From contig NZ_FMAR01000006.1 of assembly GCF_900094705.1 (NCBI RefSeq), forward strand, positions 172,715 through 236,714: a DNA stretch of 64,000 bases, read 5' to 3'. The position numbers were made by a program, and so were the translations under genes. Origin of the DNA: Chitinophaga costaii. GTDB taxonomy: Bacteria; Bacteroidota; Bacteroidia; Chitinophagales; Chitinophagaceae. Below the pieces are notes generated by a model. The model was not told the DNA's origin and made no database searches. It worked only from the letters and a program-made list of their open reading frames with translations. Shown piece after piece: positions 53,072 through 63,235 of this stretch. The stretch's first letter is position 1, and each line of letters opens with the position of its first letter.

Positions 53072-55315
53072 ATGCATCGGTTCGTCGTTTTATTTTGGCT
53101 GCTTATTTCGCTGCGGCTGGCTGCACAGCCCGTACCCATCGGGCATTGGCGCAGCCACCTCCCGGCCTCGCCCACACTGGCCCTGGCCTTCTTGGATGGC
53201 GAGCTGTATTGCGCCACACCTTACACCGTGTTCTCCGTGAGTAGCGATGAACACGCTTTTACCACTTACAGTAAAATAAATGGTTTGCACGATGCCGGCA
53301 TTAGTTGCATGAACGCCAATGCCAGCGCATTGGTGATCGCCTACCGCAATGGTAACCTGGATATTCTCAAAGACAAACAATTTTATAATTTGCCCGATGT
53401 CCTGCAAAAAAATATCGCAGGCGATAAAAGCATTCATAGCATCAGCTTCTACAACGAAACGGCGCTGCTGGCGTCTGGCCTGGGTATCATTGTCGTAAAC
53501 CTGGACCGGCTGGAGATCACGGATACCTATGTGATAGGAGATACCGGTAATTACCTAAGCGTAATTGCCAGCGCTACTAACGCCGGTTATCTGTACGCCG
53601 CCACCGCAACAGGGGTAAAACGCGCCCCGCTGCAAGGGGTGAACCTGGCCGATTATCACAATTGGGCCAGCAGCAACGACGGCCTGCAACCTGGGCCGGT
53701 AGCGGAGATCATTGAGGTAAACAATCAACTCATTGCCCGCCAGGGCGACACACTATACCAATGGAACAATGCGCGCTGGCAGCCCTGGTATACCGCGCCT
53801 GGGAATCATATATCCCATATACGCGCCAGCAATCAGCAGGTACTGGTATGCGAAACGCCTGGCCGCATTATTACCCTCAATACTGCCGGTACGCTGCTAT
53901 CCGCCACCAGCAACAATATTAACGCCCCTGCGGACGCTCTTCTGCAAGACAATACACTTTGGATAGCCGATAGCACCGCCGGCCTTGTTTGGTATCACGA
54001 CGGCCAATCTGAGAATCTTTCTCCCAATGCCCCGCAAGGCATTGCCACCGGCGATCTTATTTTTAACCATGATACGCTCTGGGCCATGGCTGGCAGCGTT
54101 ACCAGCCAATGGGCGCCCACCGGCAATCACAGCGGCTTTTACCGCTTTGCCAACGATACCTGGTCTACCTTTCAACCGGGTCTTGATACCCTCCCAGACC
54201 TGATCACCGCCACCGTGCTACACGACACGTTATACGCCGGCTCCTTTGGAGGCGGCCTGCTACAGATGAGTCCCGACGGGCATTTCACCGTGTATAAGAA
54301 AAATGCTTTACTACCGCCCTCAGAAAACAATGGCGCTTATAATGTGAGCGGGCTTACCTCCGACGCAGCCGGCAATCTCTGGATATCCGCCTATGGCGCC
54401 GCTACCGATGTAGTGGTAAAAAAAGCCTCCGGCCAATGGCTCACTTTCTCAATTCCCTATTATCATGCACAAAATGCGGTAAGCCAGGTGCTGGTAGATG
54501 ATTACAATCAAAAATGGATTGTATCGCCCCAGCAAAACGGCTTATTCGTACTCAATACCGGCGCGACCCTCGACAATGCTGCGGATGATAAATGGCTGCA
54601 ATACAGCACAGGGGCTAACAGTGGCAACCTGCCCAGCAACGATGTACGTTGCCTGGCTAAAGATAAAAATGGATGGATATGGATCGGCACCGCCCAAGGC
54701 ATTGCTGTGATTGCCTGCGGACAGGAAGTGTTTGGCGCGGGCTGTCCGGCCTACCTGCCCATTGTTCAGGAAGGAAATTTTGCAGGTTATCTTTTTCAGC
54801 AGGAACAGATCAATGCGATAGCCATAGATGGGGCCAACCGTAAGTGGGTGGCCACTAACAACGGTGTATGGCTAGTGGCCGAAGGCGGCGATACCGTGTT
54901 ACAGCACTTCGATGAAAGCAATAGCCCCCTGTTGAGCAACATCGTGTACAAGATTGCAATAGACCCACTGAGCGGGGAAGTATTTTTTGCTACGGACAAT
55001 GGTATTATTTCCTACCGGGGTACCGCCACCGAAACCAGCAATGTAATAGCCAGCAGCGTGCTGGCATTCCCCAACCCCGTGCCTCCCGGCTACACCGGTA
55101 TCATCGCAGTGCGGGGCCTTTTTGCCAATGCCACCGTGAAGATTACCGACATCAGCGGCAAATTAGTGTACGAAACCAAGGCCAGCGGCGGCCAGGCCAC
55201 CTGGAATGGACAAGACTATACCGGCCATCGCCCGCAAAGCGGCGTGTACCTGGTGTTTGCCAGCAATGCCAATGGTAGTGAACACCTGGTAACTAAAATT
55301 ATTTTCATTCATTAA
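53072..55315 (+). CDS. porZ: Type IX secretion system protein PorZ (propellers plus C-terminal sorting domain)
   Basis: A 747-residue exported protein with a short signal peptide (ending LRLAAQ). Two seven-bladed beta-propellers follow: two-component-regulator-like repeats such as 'YSKINGLHDAGISCM' near the start and 'DVRCLAKDKNGWIWIGTAQG' near residue 530. The last 80 residues are a T9SS sorting domain: 'VLAFPNPVPPGYTGII', then VYLVFASNANG. PorZ in Porphyromonas is part of the outer-membrane attachment complex that hands A-LPS to the sortase PorU. Its presence implies a working T9SS elsewhere in the genome. It is divergent from the MMPL exporter. Confidence 0.85.
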   Translation: MHRFVVLFWLLISLRLAAQPVPIGHWRSHLPASPTLALAFLDGELYCATPYTVFSVSSDEHAFTTYSKINGLHDAGISCMNANASALVIAYRNGNLDILKDKQFYNLPDVLQKNIAGDKSIHSISFYNETALLASGLGIIVVNLDRLEITDTYVIGDTGNYLSVIASATNAGYLYAATATGVKRAPLQGVNLADYHNWASSNDGLQPGPVAEIIEVNNQLIARQGDTLYQWNNARWQPWYTAPGNHISHIRASNQQVLVCETPGRIITLNTAGTLLSATSNNINAPADALLQDNTLWIADSTAGLVWYHDGQSENLSPNAPQGIATGDLIFNHDTLWAMAGSVTSQWAPTGNHSGFYRFANDTWSTFQPGLDTLPDLITATVLHDTLYAGSFGGGLLQMSPDGHFTVYKKNALLPPSENNGAYNVSGLTSDAAGNLWISAYGAATDVVVKKASGQWLTFSIPYYHAQNAVSQVLVDDYNQKWIVSPQQNGLFVLNTGATLDNAADDKWLQYSTGANSGNLPSNDVRCLAKDKNGWIWIGTAQGIAVIACGQEVFGAGCPAYLPIVQEGNFAGYLFQQEQINAIAIDGANRKWVATNNGVWLVAEGGDTVLQHFDESNSPLLSNIVYKIAIDPLSGEVFFATDNGIISYRGTATETSNVIASSVLAFPNPVPPGYTGIIAVRGLFANATVKITDISGKLVYETKASGGQATWNGQDYTGHRPQSGVYLVFASNANGSEHLVTKIIFIH

Positions 55316-55566
55316 TCAGGGTACACTTACCGTATTTTAATTATCGTATACCCGTTTACGTTAGTCATAGTTAAAACTGCGCACCGGGTTTACCATACCA
55401 GCCCGGATGGCCTGAAAACTTACTGTAAGTAGGGTAACCGAAACAATGCCAGGCCAGCACATGCATGAAAATCAGGCCTTAAACACATACAAAATATTAC
55501 AATATGTTCGGTGCAAGGTACGCTCATCGTCCACTATTGTCAAAAGGGCTAACTTGCACTTATATC

Positions 55567-56304
55567 ATGTTACATAAAACGCGCGGCATTGTATTACGCC
55601 AGGTAAAGTATGGCGACACTAGTTTAATCGTCAGCATCTTCACAGAGTTGTTTGGCGTGCAGTCGTACATGGTAAACGGCGCCCGCTCTGCCAAGCCCAA
55701 AGCCACAAAGGGTAATCTTCTGCAGCCGGGTAATATCCTCGATATGGTGGTATACCATCACGAACAGAAGAACATGCAACGTATTGCTGAATTTAAGTTG
55801 GGTTATATTTATTCCAGCCTATCCTTTAACGTAGTAAAAAACACCGTGTCTATGTACATGATAGAGCTGCTGCAGAAGTGCCTGCGCCAGCCGGAACAAC
55901 AATCGGAGTTGTATTATTTCGCGGAGCATATGTTGCAGTTGTTAGACCAGGCACCTATGAACGTAGTGGGTAACCTTCCCTTGTATTTTACGCTGCAACT
56001 CAGCAGCCACATGGGTTTTCAGATCAGCGGGCAGTATTCAGAATATACGCATTACCTGGATCTGAAGGAAGGCGTTTTTAAGGATCTGCCGCCCCACCAT
56101 CCTTTTCACCTCGATGCGCAAAACAGTGAATTTACTTCTCAACTGCTGCATGCAACAGACATTGCCGGGATAATGGGTGTTAGCATGAACAAAGATCAGC
56201 GCCGCAAGCTGCTGTACGCCTATCTCGACTTCTACAAATTACACCTGCCAGAATTTACTGATCTGCATTCACCCCCCATTCTGCACGAGATACTTGATGC
56301 ATAA
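55567..56304 (+). CDS. recO: DNA repair protein RecO
   Basis: A 245-residue RecO that anneals single strands and helps load RecA in the RecFOR path. N-terminal OB fold (residues about 1-80): 'MLHKTRGIVLRQVKYGDTSLIV'. The helical C-terminal domain follows. The zinc-binding cysteines of some RecO proteins are missing, as in many Bacteroidota. ATG at 55567 is preferred; 21 upstream codons are open but unlike the family. Its stop codon abuts the stop of the convergent lpxH. Confidence 0.93.
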   Translation: MLHKTRGIVLRQVKYGDTSLIVSIFTELFGVQSYMVNGARSAKPKATKGNLLQPGNILDMVVYHHEQKNMQRIAEFKLGYIYSSLSFNVVKNTVSMYMIELLQKCLRQPEQQSELYYFAEHMLQLLDQAPMNVVGNLPLYFTLQLSSHMGFQISGQYSEYTHYLDLKEGVFKDLPPHHPFHLDAQNSEFTSQLLHATDIAGIMGVSMNKDQRRKLLYAYLDFYKLHLPEFTDLHSPPILHEILDA

Positions 56305-57099
56305 TCAGCGTATAATCGTTCCCCTTGGCCCGTTTTCATTTTCAAAGTAATGCAGTTTCAGTTCCTGCCCGTCAAATACGGCATAGGAGTTATAGTTGAG
56401 CCATTCTCCCAGGTTAACGTAACGGCTGTGAGGCCCCACGGGCATGTCTATCGGTAAGTGGCGGTGGCCGAAGATGAAGTAATCGAAGTATTCCTTTTTT
56501 AGTACCTCCTTGGCATAAATAGCCAGCCATTCGTTTTCTGCTCCCAGGAAATGTTCCAGCTCCATGCCGGTGGCGGAGCGGCTCTTATTGCTGAAGTAAT
56601 TGGCCATGGAAATCCCCACCGCAGGGTGTATCCAGGAAAACAGCCAGCGGCATACGGGGTTGCGGAATATTTTCTTCAGCATCTTGTATCCATGGTCGCC
56701 CGGCCCCAGACCGTCGCCATGGCCGATATAAAATTGCTTGCCGGCTATATCGTAAGTCTGCGGCTCAAAATACACGGGTATGTTCAACTCTGCTTCAAAA
56801 TAGCCATCCATCCACATGTCGTGGTTGCCAATAAAAGCAGATACGCCAATGCCCCGGTCTGTGAGCGATGCCAGCTTGCCCAGGATACGGGTATAGCCTT
56901 TAGGGATCACATTTTTATATTCGAACCAGAAATCAAACAGGTCACCCACAAGAAAAATGTGGGCGGCATCCTTTTCGGCCATGTCCAGAAAGCGGATAAT
57001 GCGCTGCTCCCGCATACGACTGGTGGCCGCATCGGGGGCGCCCAGGTGAAAGTCGGACACAAAATAAATACGTTTGCCTGTAGGTAGTTCTATGTGCAT
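56305..57099 (-). CDS. lpxH: UDP-2,3-diacylglucosamine diphosphatase (LpxH-like)
   Basis: A 264-residue calcineurin-like phosphoesterase of lipid A synthesis, which converts UDP-2,3-diacylglucosamine to lipid X. Metal-binding motifs in order: 'FVSDFHLG' (D16, H18), GDLFDFW, GNHDMW, GHGDGLGPGDHG and FGHRH. The pattern fits LpxH. ATG at 57099 is chosen; a GTG six codons upstream is also possible. It follows the LUD gene on the minus strand (gap about 80 bases, with a terminator) and abuts recO tail to tail. Confidence 0.9.
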   Translation of the reverse strand: MHIELPTGKRIYFVSDFHLGAPDAATSRMREQRIIRFLDMAEKDAAHIFLVGDLFDFWFEYKNVIPKGYTRILGKLASLTDRGIGVSAFIGNHDMWMDGYFEAELNIPVYFEPQTYDIAGKQFYIGHGDGLGPGDHGYKMLKKIFRNPVCRWLFSWIHPAVGISMANYFSNKSRSATGMELEHFLGAENEWLAIYAKEVLKKEYFDYFIFGHRHLPIDMPVGPHSRYVNLGEWLNYNSYAVFDGQELKLHYFENENGPRGTIIR

Positions 57100-57122
57100 G
57101 TAATTAAATTGGTTCACGTCAT

Positions 57123-57157
57123 AAAAAAACAGCGCACGAATTTACTTCATGCGCTGT
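57123..57157 (-). terminator. Terminator after the LUD gene
   Basis: ACAGCGCATGAA and TTCGTGCGCTGT (minus-strand sense) pair over 12 positions with one mismatch, followed by seven T. It lies between the LUD stop and the lpxH start. Confidence 0.85.
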
Positions 57158-57180
57158 TCATTATCTTAAGAGCCGGAGAT

Positions 57181-57831
57181 TTATTTTTCTTCGTCCAGCA
57201 AGAACACATATACTTCGCGGGGGCCATGAATACCTACAACCAGCGTTTTTTCTATATCTGCCGTACGGCTTGGCCCTGTTGCAAAATTGATCATGGAAGG
57301 CAATTTACCAGGGTATTTTTCCTTCATTTTAGCAAGACCATCTTTCACGTCAAACACAAGCTGGTGAGTATATGCAATCACCACGTGTACCGGCGCATAT
57401 ACCGGCAAGGCACGTCCGGAAGGCTGTGCGGCACTCATGATGATGCTGCCGGTACGAGCCACCAGATATTCACAATCCGTGATCGCCGCCTGGAATTCGC
57501 CGCTGGCATTGCCGCCATCCCGGTTCAGGAAAGGCATGCCTGCCGGCGTCAGAAACTTTAACAAGGCCGGTGTCTGGCACAGCACCTGGTTCCAGGATTT
57601 GTGCTCGGCTAAGGCCTGTAAGTTTTCCAGCAGCTCCGTTTTGCTTGAGCAAAAGATAAACTTTCCCTGCAACTTGCTAAACTCTTCGGCAAACTTCATT
57701 TCCAATCCATCGTGCTCCAATTGAAACACAGAATTATTACCTTCTGCGTTGGGAAACGGCAGTTGTACAGACTGGCTAAGCGCATTACGGACACGCTTCA
57801 AAATGTTTTCTTTTGCCGGAGATATGTTCAT
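57181..57831 (-). CDS. LUD domain protein (LutC/YkgG-like)
   Basis: A 216-residue protein of the LUD family, of which LutC is part of lactate oxidation with LutA and LutB. Family segments: 'TDCEYLVARTGSIIMSAAQPSGRALPV' and a terminal INFATGPSRTADIEKTLVVGIHGP. lutA and lutB are absent here, so lactate use cannot be claimed. It lies six bases downstream of ftsH, probably in one operon; the ftsH-LUD pair is common in Bacteroidota. Confidence 0.9.
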   Translation of the reverse strand: MNISPAKENILKRVRNALSQSVQLPFPNAEGNNSVFQLEHDGLEMKFAEEFSKLQGKFIFCSSKTELLENLQALAEHKSWNQVLCQTPALLKFLTPAGMPFLNRDGGNASGEFQAAITDCEYLVARTGSIIMSAAQPSGRALPVYAPVHVVIAYTHQLVFDVKDGLAKMKEKYPGKLPSMINFATGPSRTADIEKTLVVGIHGPREVYVFLLDEEK

Positions 57832-57837
57832 GTTCGA

Positions 57838-59865
57838 TTAGGCGTTAGCGTTAGATGGCTGAGGATTGATCAGGTCTGCCGGGCTTACGGGGTCCACGGT
57901 CAGATCACTAATAGGCCTATGTTCACGGTGGGCGTCGTAAGGACGTTTACCGATGAGGCGTTCCAGGTCATCTTTATACAATACTTCTTTTTTCAGCAGT
58001 TCCTGCGCCAGCAATTTCACTTCTCCCAGTTTGGATGTCAGCAATTCCTTGGTGCGGATATAAGCTTTCTGAATTAGCAAGCGTACTTCTTCATCTATCA
58101 TACGGGCCGTTTCATCAGAGTAAGGCTTGGTAAAAGCCTGGTCGTTATTCGGATCGTAAAAAGATACGTTGCCTACTTTATCATTCATACCATACACACT
58201 CACCATAGCGTAGGCCATGCGGGTGATCACCTGCAGGTCATTTTGCGCACCGGTAGATATCTTGCCGAACACCAGTTCTTCTACCGCACGGCCACCCAGG
58301 GTCATGCAAATATCGTCCAGCAACTGTTCGGTATTGTAGAGGTATTGTTCTTTTGGTAAATATTGAGCATAACCCAGTGCAGCCACTCCACGCGGTACGA
58401 TGGTTACTTTTACCAGCGGGTTAGCGTGTTCCAGGTGCCAGCCACAGATAGCGTGACCAGCCTCGTGATAAGCAATTACTTCTTTTTCTTCCGGAGAAAT
58501 GATCTTGTTCTTTTTCTCCAAGCCACCTATCACCCGGTCTATCGCGTCATTAAAATCGTCCATTTCCACCTGTGTTTTGCCTTTACGGGCAGCGATCAGG
58601 GCGGCCTCGTTACAAACGTTGGCAATGTCTGCACCGGCAAAACCGGGCGTCATGGATGCCAGCTTTTTAATATCGAGGATGGGTGAAGTTTTGATAGGTT
58701 TCAAATGCACCTCAAAGATCGTTTCACGACCCGCCAGGTCTGGCTTGTCGATAGAGATCTGCCGGTCAAAACGGCCAGGGCGCAGTAAGGCGCTATCCAG
58801 CACATCCGGACGGTTGGTAGCGGCCAGGATAATAATACCACTATCGGTACCAAAACCATCCATTTCTACCAGCAATTGGTTCAGGGTATTTTCCCGCTCG
58901 TCATTGCTCATCATCACGTTTTTACCACGGGCGCGGCCTATGGCATCTATTTCGTCAATGAAAATGATACAGGGTGCTTTTTCGCGGGCTTGTTTAAACA
59001 GGTCGCGAACGCGGCTGGCGCCTACCCCTACAAACAGTTCCACAAAATCGGAGCCGCTCATGGAGAAGAAAGGCACCTGGGCTTCGCCTGCCATGGCTTT
59101 AGCCAGGAGCGTTTTACCCGTACCCGGAGGACCAACCAGCAATGCACCCTTCGGAATTTTACCCCCCAAAGAAGTGTATTTTTTAGGATTACGCAAAAAG
59201 TCTACGATCTCCATTACTTCTACTTTGGCTTCGTCCAGACCAGCTACATCGCTGAAAGTAATATTTACGCGCGTGCCTTTATCGAAAAGGGTAGCCTTAG
59301 ATTTACCAATGTTAAAAATGCCACCGGGACCACCACTGCCGCCGCCAGGACCGCCACCTACTTTCCGCATCAGCAATACCCAAAGGCCAATAAGCAAAAT
59401 AATGGGTAAGATGATAGAGATGAAAGGTTCTATAAGTCCTTGCCTTTCCAGCCAGAAAATCTGTACTTTATCTTTGTCCGGAATATTAGCCTGTGCCTTG
59501 TCGATGTCTGATTTAAATGTTTCCACGCTACCAATGCCGAAGGTATAGTGTGGGCCAGGGTTTAAGCCATTGATACGGCTCTTGGCAATTTTGTTGTATT
59601 TAGGATCGTTTAAACGTTCTTTTTTAATGAAAACCTCTACTGTTTTCTTATTGATCACATTCAGGTGATCTACGTCGCCAGAATTCAGATAAGTGTTTTG
59701 GAAGTCTCTATAGCTGATTTCCTCGGGCTGGCTTTTCCAGTCCACCAGGTTCATAGCCAGCAGGGCGATACCAATAAAGGCATACACCCAGTATATATTG
59801 AACTTAGGTCCTTTTTTCGGCGATTTTTCTGGGCTTTTGTTGAAGTTAATGCCTCCTTTTTCCAT
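57838..59865 (-). CDS. ftsH: ATP-dependent zinc metalloprotease FtsH
   Basis: A 675-residue membrane AAA protease. Two helices flank a periplasmic domain (about 25-45 and 150-170). Then the AAA module: Walker A GPPGTGKT at residues 245-252, Walker B IIFIDEID at 300-307, and the second-region-of-homology arginines (RPGRFDR). The zinc site HEAGH is at 467-471. It degrades unassembled membrane proteins and some cytosolic ones. ATG at 59865 (MEKGGINF) is chosen over a frame 13 codons longer. It lies in order rsfS-ftsH-LUD on the minus strand. Confidence 0.96.
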   Translation of the reverse strand: MEKGGINFNKSPEKSPKKGPKFNIYWVYAFIGIALLAMNLVDWKSQPEEISYRDFQNTYLNSGDVDHLNVINKKTVEVFIKKERLNDPKYNKIAKSRINGLNPGPHYTFGIGSVETFKSDIDKAQANIPDKDKVQIFWLERQGLIEPFISIILPIILLIGLWVLLMRKVGGGPGGGSGGPGGIFNIGKSKATLFDKGTRVNITFSDVAGLDEAKVEVMEIVDFLRNPKKYTSLGGKIPKGALLVGPPGTGKTLLAKAMAGEAQVPFFSMSGSDFVELFVGVGASRVRDLFKQAREKAPCIIFIDEIDAIGRARGKNVMMSNDERENTLNQLLVEMDGFGTDSGIIILAATNRPDVLDSALLRPGRFDRQISIDKPDLAGRETIFEVHLKPIKTSPILDIKKLASMTPGFAGADIANVCNEAALIAARKGKTQVEMDDFNDAIDRVIGGLEKKNKIISPEEKEVIAYHEAGHAICGWHLEHANPLVKVTIVPRGVAALGYAQYLPKEQYLYNTEQLLDDICMTLGGRAVEELVFGKISTGAQNDLQVITRMAYAMVSVYGMNDKVGNVSFYDPNNDQAFTKPYSDETARMIDEEVRLLIQKAYIRTKELLTSKLGEVKLLAQELLKKEVLYKDDLERLIGKRPYDAHREHRPISDLTVDPVSPADLINPQPSNANA

Positions 59866-60028
59866 AATATTCCTTTCGCTCCTTTTACGGATGTTTTTTT
59901 GCAATCTGATTAAATGCTTGCGCGGGTATTGAAGTTTAAAGTAACAGAATTATTGAAGTGTGCAGGGAGGAGGGCAATGGCGTCCGCGCTAACCACGACA
60001 GGCCCGGGGGCCTATCGTTCCATACGGC

Positions 60029-60427
60029 TCAGCCGAGGTGTTCCATGCGATCTGCGTCGCTCCACATTTCTTCCAGACTGTAAAATTTGCGTGTTTCCGG
60101 CTGGAAAACATGAACGACCACATTCACATAATCAACCAATATCCATTGTTGTGCAGTAAAACCTTCGTGTTTGTAAGGCTCTTCGCCGATCTTGCTTAAC
60201 TCTTCTTCCACATAGTCCGCAATGGCACGTACTTGCGTACTAGAATTGGCTTCACAAATAATGAAAAAGTCTGCTACGGCTTCGGGAATATTGCCAAGGT
60301 CCAGGGATACGATATTTTCTCCTTTCTTATCCTGAATGGCCCTAATGATGGTGGTAAAAATCTCACTATCTCTACTCAGGCGGGTTTCCGCTCTTTTTCT
60401 TTTACTCAAGACGGTTAAAGGTGCCAA
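60029..60427 (-). CDS. rsfS: Ribosomal silencing factor RsfS, TTG start
   Basis: A 132-residue RsfS/YbeB (Iojap family) protein that binds L14 and stops the two ribosomal subunits joining under starvation. The core motif is 'SLDLGNIPEAVADFFIICEANSSTQ'-like, spread over residues about 41-66, then DYVEEELSKIGE and QQWILVDYVNVVVHVF. The frame has a stop 15 bases upstream of TTG at 60427 and no ATG before the core, so TTG is the only sensible start. It is divergent from birA and lies upstream of ftsH. Confidence 0.93.
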   Translation of the reverse strand: MAPLTVLSKRKRAETRLSRDSEIFTTIIRAIQDKKGENIVSLDLGNIPEAVADFFIICEANSSTQVRAIADYVEEELSKIGEEPYKHEGFTAQQWILVDYVNVVVHVFQPETRKFYSLEEMWSDADRMEHLG

Positions 60428-60591
60428 TAAATCACGTTTTCGTTAAAAATAATCTTTAATATTCAAAGTTACTAAATCAGGCAGGAAATATTAACAATTA
60501 TTAATGCCTTGGACAACAGGCGCTTTTCACTGCTAAAAACGATAAAAAGCAGTACTTTTCCTACTGAAAAATAACACCTTAAACACTCGTT

Positions 60592-61335
60592 GTGATCGGA
60601 CAGCCTTTTATCGTATTGAATACCATAGATAGCACCAATAACTATGCCATGGCCCAGGTTAATGAAGGCCATGTGACAGCCGGCACCACCTGGTTTGCCA
60701 TGGAACAGACTGCCGGGAAAGCACAGCGTGGTAAACAATGGCATTCCCCACCAGGGGAGAACCTGATGATGACCACCCTGCTGGAACCTAAGATGCTGGC
60801 CCTTTCCCACCAGTTTGTACTCAGCGCTTCCATTGCCCTGGCCGCTTATGATTTTTTTAGCGCTTATGCAGGCGATGAAACCTGCATCAAATGGAGCAAT
60901 GATCTGTATTGGCGTGACAGAAAGGCAGGAGGTATCCTCATTGAAAATGTACTTCGCGGCGGAAGCTGGCAATATGCCATTGTAGGCATTGGTATCAACA
61001 TTAACCAGGTGCAGTTTCCACCCTACCTGCCCAACCCCGTGTCGCTGCGGCATATTACAGGCCGTGAATGGGACGCGATCGAATTGGCGCATGTGCTATG
61101 CAGCTGCATTCAGCAACGCATGGAGCTACTATTTCCGGCCAATGCGGAAACTATCCTGGAGGAATATAAAAGCCGCCTGTTCCGCTGGCAGCGGCCTGGG
61201 TTATACCGGCAGGGAGATGATTATTTTGAAGCCACTATCCGCGATGTATTACCAGATGGAAAATTAGTATTGGAAAAAAACGGGGGAAATATAACGGTAG
61301 GTTTTGGTGAGGTGGAATTTGTAATAACCCGGTAG
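60592..61335 (+). CDS. birA: Biotin-[acetyl-CoA-carboxylase] ligase, GTG start
   Basis: A 247-residue biotin protein ligase that attaches biotin to carboxylase carrier proteins. The ATP/biotin loop appears as 'EQTAGKAQRGKQWHSPPGEN' (GRGRxW equivalent), and the catalytic lysine is in 'CIKWSNDLYWRDRKAGGIL'. It has no N-terminal helix-turn-helix, so it is not a repressor (class I). The start is GTG at 60592, the first codon that keeps the domain opening. It is divergent from rsfS. Confidence 0.93.
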   Translation: MIGQPFIVLNTIDSTNNYAMAQVNEGHVTAGTTWFAMEQTAGKAQRGKQWHSPPGENLMMTTLLEPKMLALSHQFVLSASIALAAYDFFSAYAGDETCIKWSNDLYWRDRKAGGILIENVLRGGSWQYAIVGIGININQVQFPPYLPNPVSLRHITGREWDAIELAHVLCSCIQQRMELLFPANAETILEEYKSRLFRWQRPGLYRQGDDYFEATIRDVLPDGKLVLEKNGGNITVGFGEVEFVITR

Positions 61336-61389
61336 CCATTTGTGTGCGGTATTGAACAGGGCATACACCCAAAAGTACACAAGTAATTA

Positions 61390-63231
61390 TTAGGATACAG
61401 TGGGATCTGAGTTGTCAGTATCTACCGTAGTGGGATGGAAATGGCTATACACCAAATTGCCTTTGGCCAGCCCAATCTCGTTCACCAGTTCTTCCAGGGT
61501 AAGCCCTTTGATCTTGTTTACCGAGCGAAACATTTTTAATAGTTGTGTGGCCGTGTTTTCCCCAATGCCTTTAATAGATTCCAGCTCGTTTTTAAAAGTA
61601 CCCTTACTACGTTTCTGGCGGTGAAATGTGATGCCAAAACGGTGCACCTCATCGCGCACGCGGCGGATAAGTTTCAGGCTTTCGCTGCCATAAGGAAGTT
61701 TCAAGCTGTCTTTATCACCCGGATAAAAAATTTCTTCTTCGTTTTTGGCCAGCCCCACTACCGTCATGCTGCCAATGAGATCCAGCGCGCGAATACTTTC
61801 CATGGCGGCCCCCAACTGGCCTTTACCGCCATCAATGATCACCAGTTGAGGCAGCGGCTCCTGCTCCGCCAGCAAACGGCTGTAGCGGCGGTACACTACT
61901 TCTTTCATGGAGGCAAAGTCGTTGATGCCTACCACCGTTTTTACGTTGAAATGCCGGTAGTCTTTCTTAGACGCAACCCCGTCTTTAAATACCACACAGG
62001 CCGATACCGGGTAGCTGCCCTGGAAGTTAGAGTTATCGAAACATTCAATATGCTCCGGCAGCACCGGCAGCTCCAGGTCTGCCTGCAACTGGTACAATAC
62101 TTTTTTGCGCTCCAGATCACTCTTGCCTTCCAAGTGCAATATCTTTTTGCGGTGCAGCTCTTCCTTGAAATAATTTACATTTTTCTCACTCAGCTCCAGC
62201 AGTTTTTTCTTATCACCACCCTTTGGAATGGTAATGTTGACGGAGCTTTCCGGGTATTCTACTTCAATGGGTACAATGATTTCGGTGGCCAGACTTTTAA
62301 AGGTATCGCGCAGGTAACCGATAGCATAAGCCAGCACTTCTTCGTCGCTTTCTTCCAACTGCTTTTCTACCGTTACCGTTTTGGTATCGGAGATGGTGCC
62401 ATTTAACACCCGCAGGTAGTTTACATAAGCCGTATCGCCTTCGCTCAGGATGGTAAACACATCTACATTGCCCACCCGCGTATTCACAATGGTTGATTTA
62501 GACTGGTAAGCATCGAGGCTATCAATTTTTTTTCGCATGATCTCGGCCTGCTCAAATTTCATGTTCTGGGCATATTCCTGCATTTGCTCCTTAAACATAT
62601 TTACTACTGGCGAAAGATTGCCTTTAAGGATATTCTTTACTTGTGAAAGATTTTCCCGGTAATCATCTTCCGTTTGCAAACCTTCACAGGGGCCTTTACA
62701 GTTGCCTAGGTGATATTCCAGGCATACCTTAAACTTACCCTTCTGAATGTTATTTGGCGAGAGCAACAGGTTACAGGTGCGCAGTGGAATGTTGTAACGG
62801 ATTACCTCCAGCAGCTCCCGCACCCGGCCCACGGAAGTAAAGGGGCCCAGGTATTCAGAGCCGTCCCGGATCACATTGCGGGTAAGGAATACCCGCGGAA
62901 AATGTTCATGCCGTATCACCATGTACGGATATGTTTTATCGTCCTTAAGATTAATGTTATACTTAGGCTGGAACTGCTTGATCAGCGCATTTTCCAGGAG
63001 AAAAGCGTCCTGCTCCGAATTAACGATGGTGAACTCAATATGGTGGATATTTTCCACCAGTTTGCGCGTTTTATAATTATCATGATTTTTGGCAAAATAC
63101 GAGCTCACCCGCTTACGCAGGCTTTTAGCTTTGCCCACATAAATGATCTCGCTGTTTTCGTCGAAATACTTGTAAATGCCCGGTTGTAGCGGGATGGTAT
63201 GTGATAGTTTTGAAAACTCCGCTGCTGTCAT
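61390..63231 (-). CDS. uvrC: Excinuclease ABC subunit C
   Basis: A 613-residue UvrC that makes both incisions in nucleotide-excision repair. Seen: GIY at residues 18-20 and YVG at 31-33 of the GIY-YIG nuclease, UvrB-binding UVR domain (about 200-240), the RNase-H-like domain ('IECFDNSNFQGSYPVSACVVF' split over about 400-420), and the C-terminal helix-hairpin-helix (IKGIGENTATQLLKMF). ATG at 63231 is the canonical start; 28 codons upstream overlap the lipoprotein gene. That gene ends four bases before it, so the two are coupled. Confidence 0.96.
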   Translation of the reverse strand: MTAAEFSKLSHTIPLQPGIYKYFDENSEIIYVGKAKSLRKRVSSYFAKNHDNYKTRKLVENIHHIEFTIVNSEQDAFLLENALIKQFQPKYNINLKDDKTYPYMVIRHEHFPRVFLTRNVIRDGSEYLGPFTSVGRVRELLEVIRYNIPLRTCNLLLSPNNIQKGKFKVCLEYHLGNCKGPCEGLQTEDDYRENLSQVKNILKGNLSPVVNMFKEQMQEYAQNMKFEQAEIMRKKIDSLDAYQSKSTIVNTRVGNVDVFTILSEGDTAYVNYLRVLNGTISDTKTVTVEKQLEESDEEVLAYAIGYLRDTFKSLATEIIVPIEVEYPESSVNITIPKGGDKKKLLELSEKNVNYFKEELHRKKILHLEGKSDLERKKVLYQLQADLELPVLPEHIECFDNSNFQGSYPVSACVVFKDGVASKKDYRHFNVKTVVGINDFASMKEVVYRRYSRLLAEQEPLPQLVIIDGGKGQLGAAMESIRALDLIGSMTVVGLAKNEEEIFYPGDKDSLKLPYGSESLKLIRRVRDEVHRFGITFHRQKRSKGTFKNELESIKGIGENTATQLLKMFRSVNKIKGLTLEELVNEIGLAKGNLVYSHFHPTTVDTDNSDPTVS

Positions 63232-63235
63232 TTGC

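Noticed and set aside
58499..59548. 349-codon open frame on the plus strand inside ftsH
   Set aside because: It is the complement of a clear FtsH sequence and shows Ser/Arg/Pro-rich, non-globular composition, as expected for a shadow frame.
61543..62406. 287-codon open frame on the plus strand inside uvrC
   Set aside because: Antisense to conserved UvrC domains, rich in Phe/His/Gln/Val with no recognisable motif or start context.
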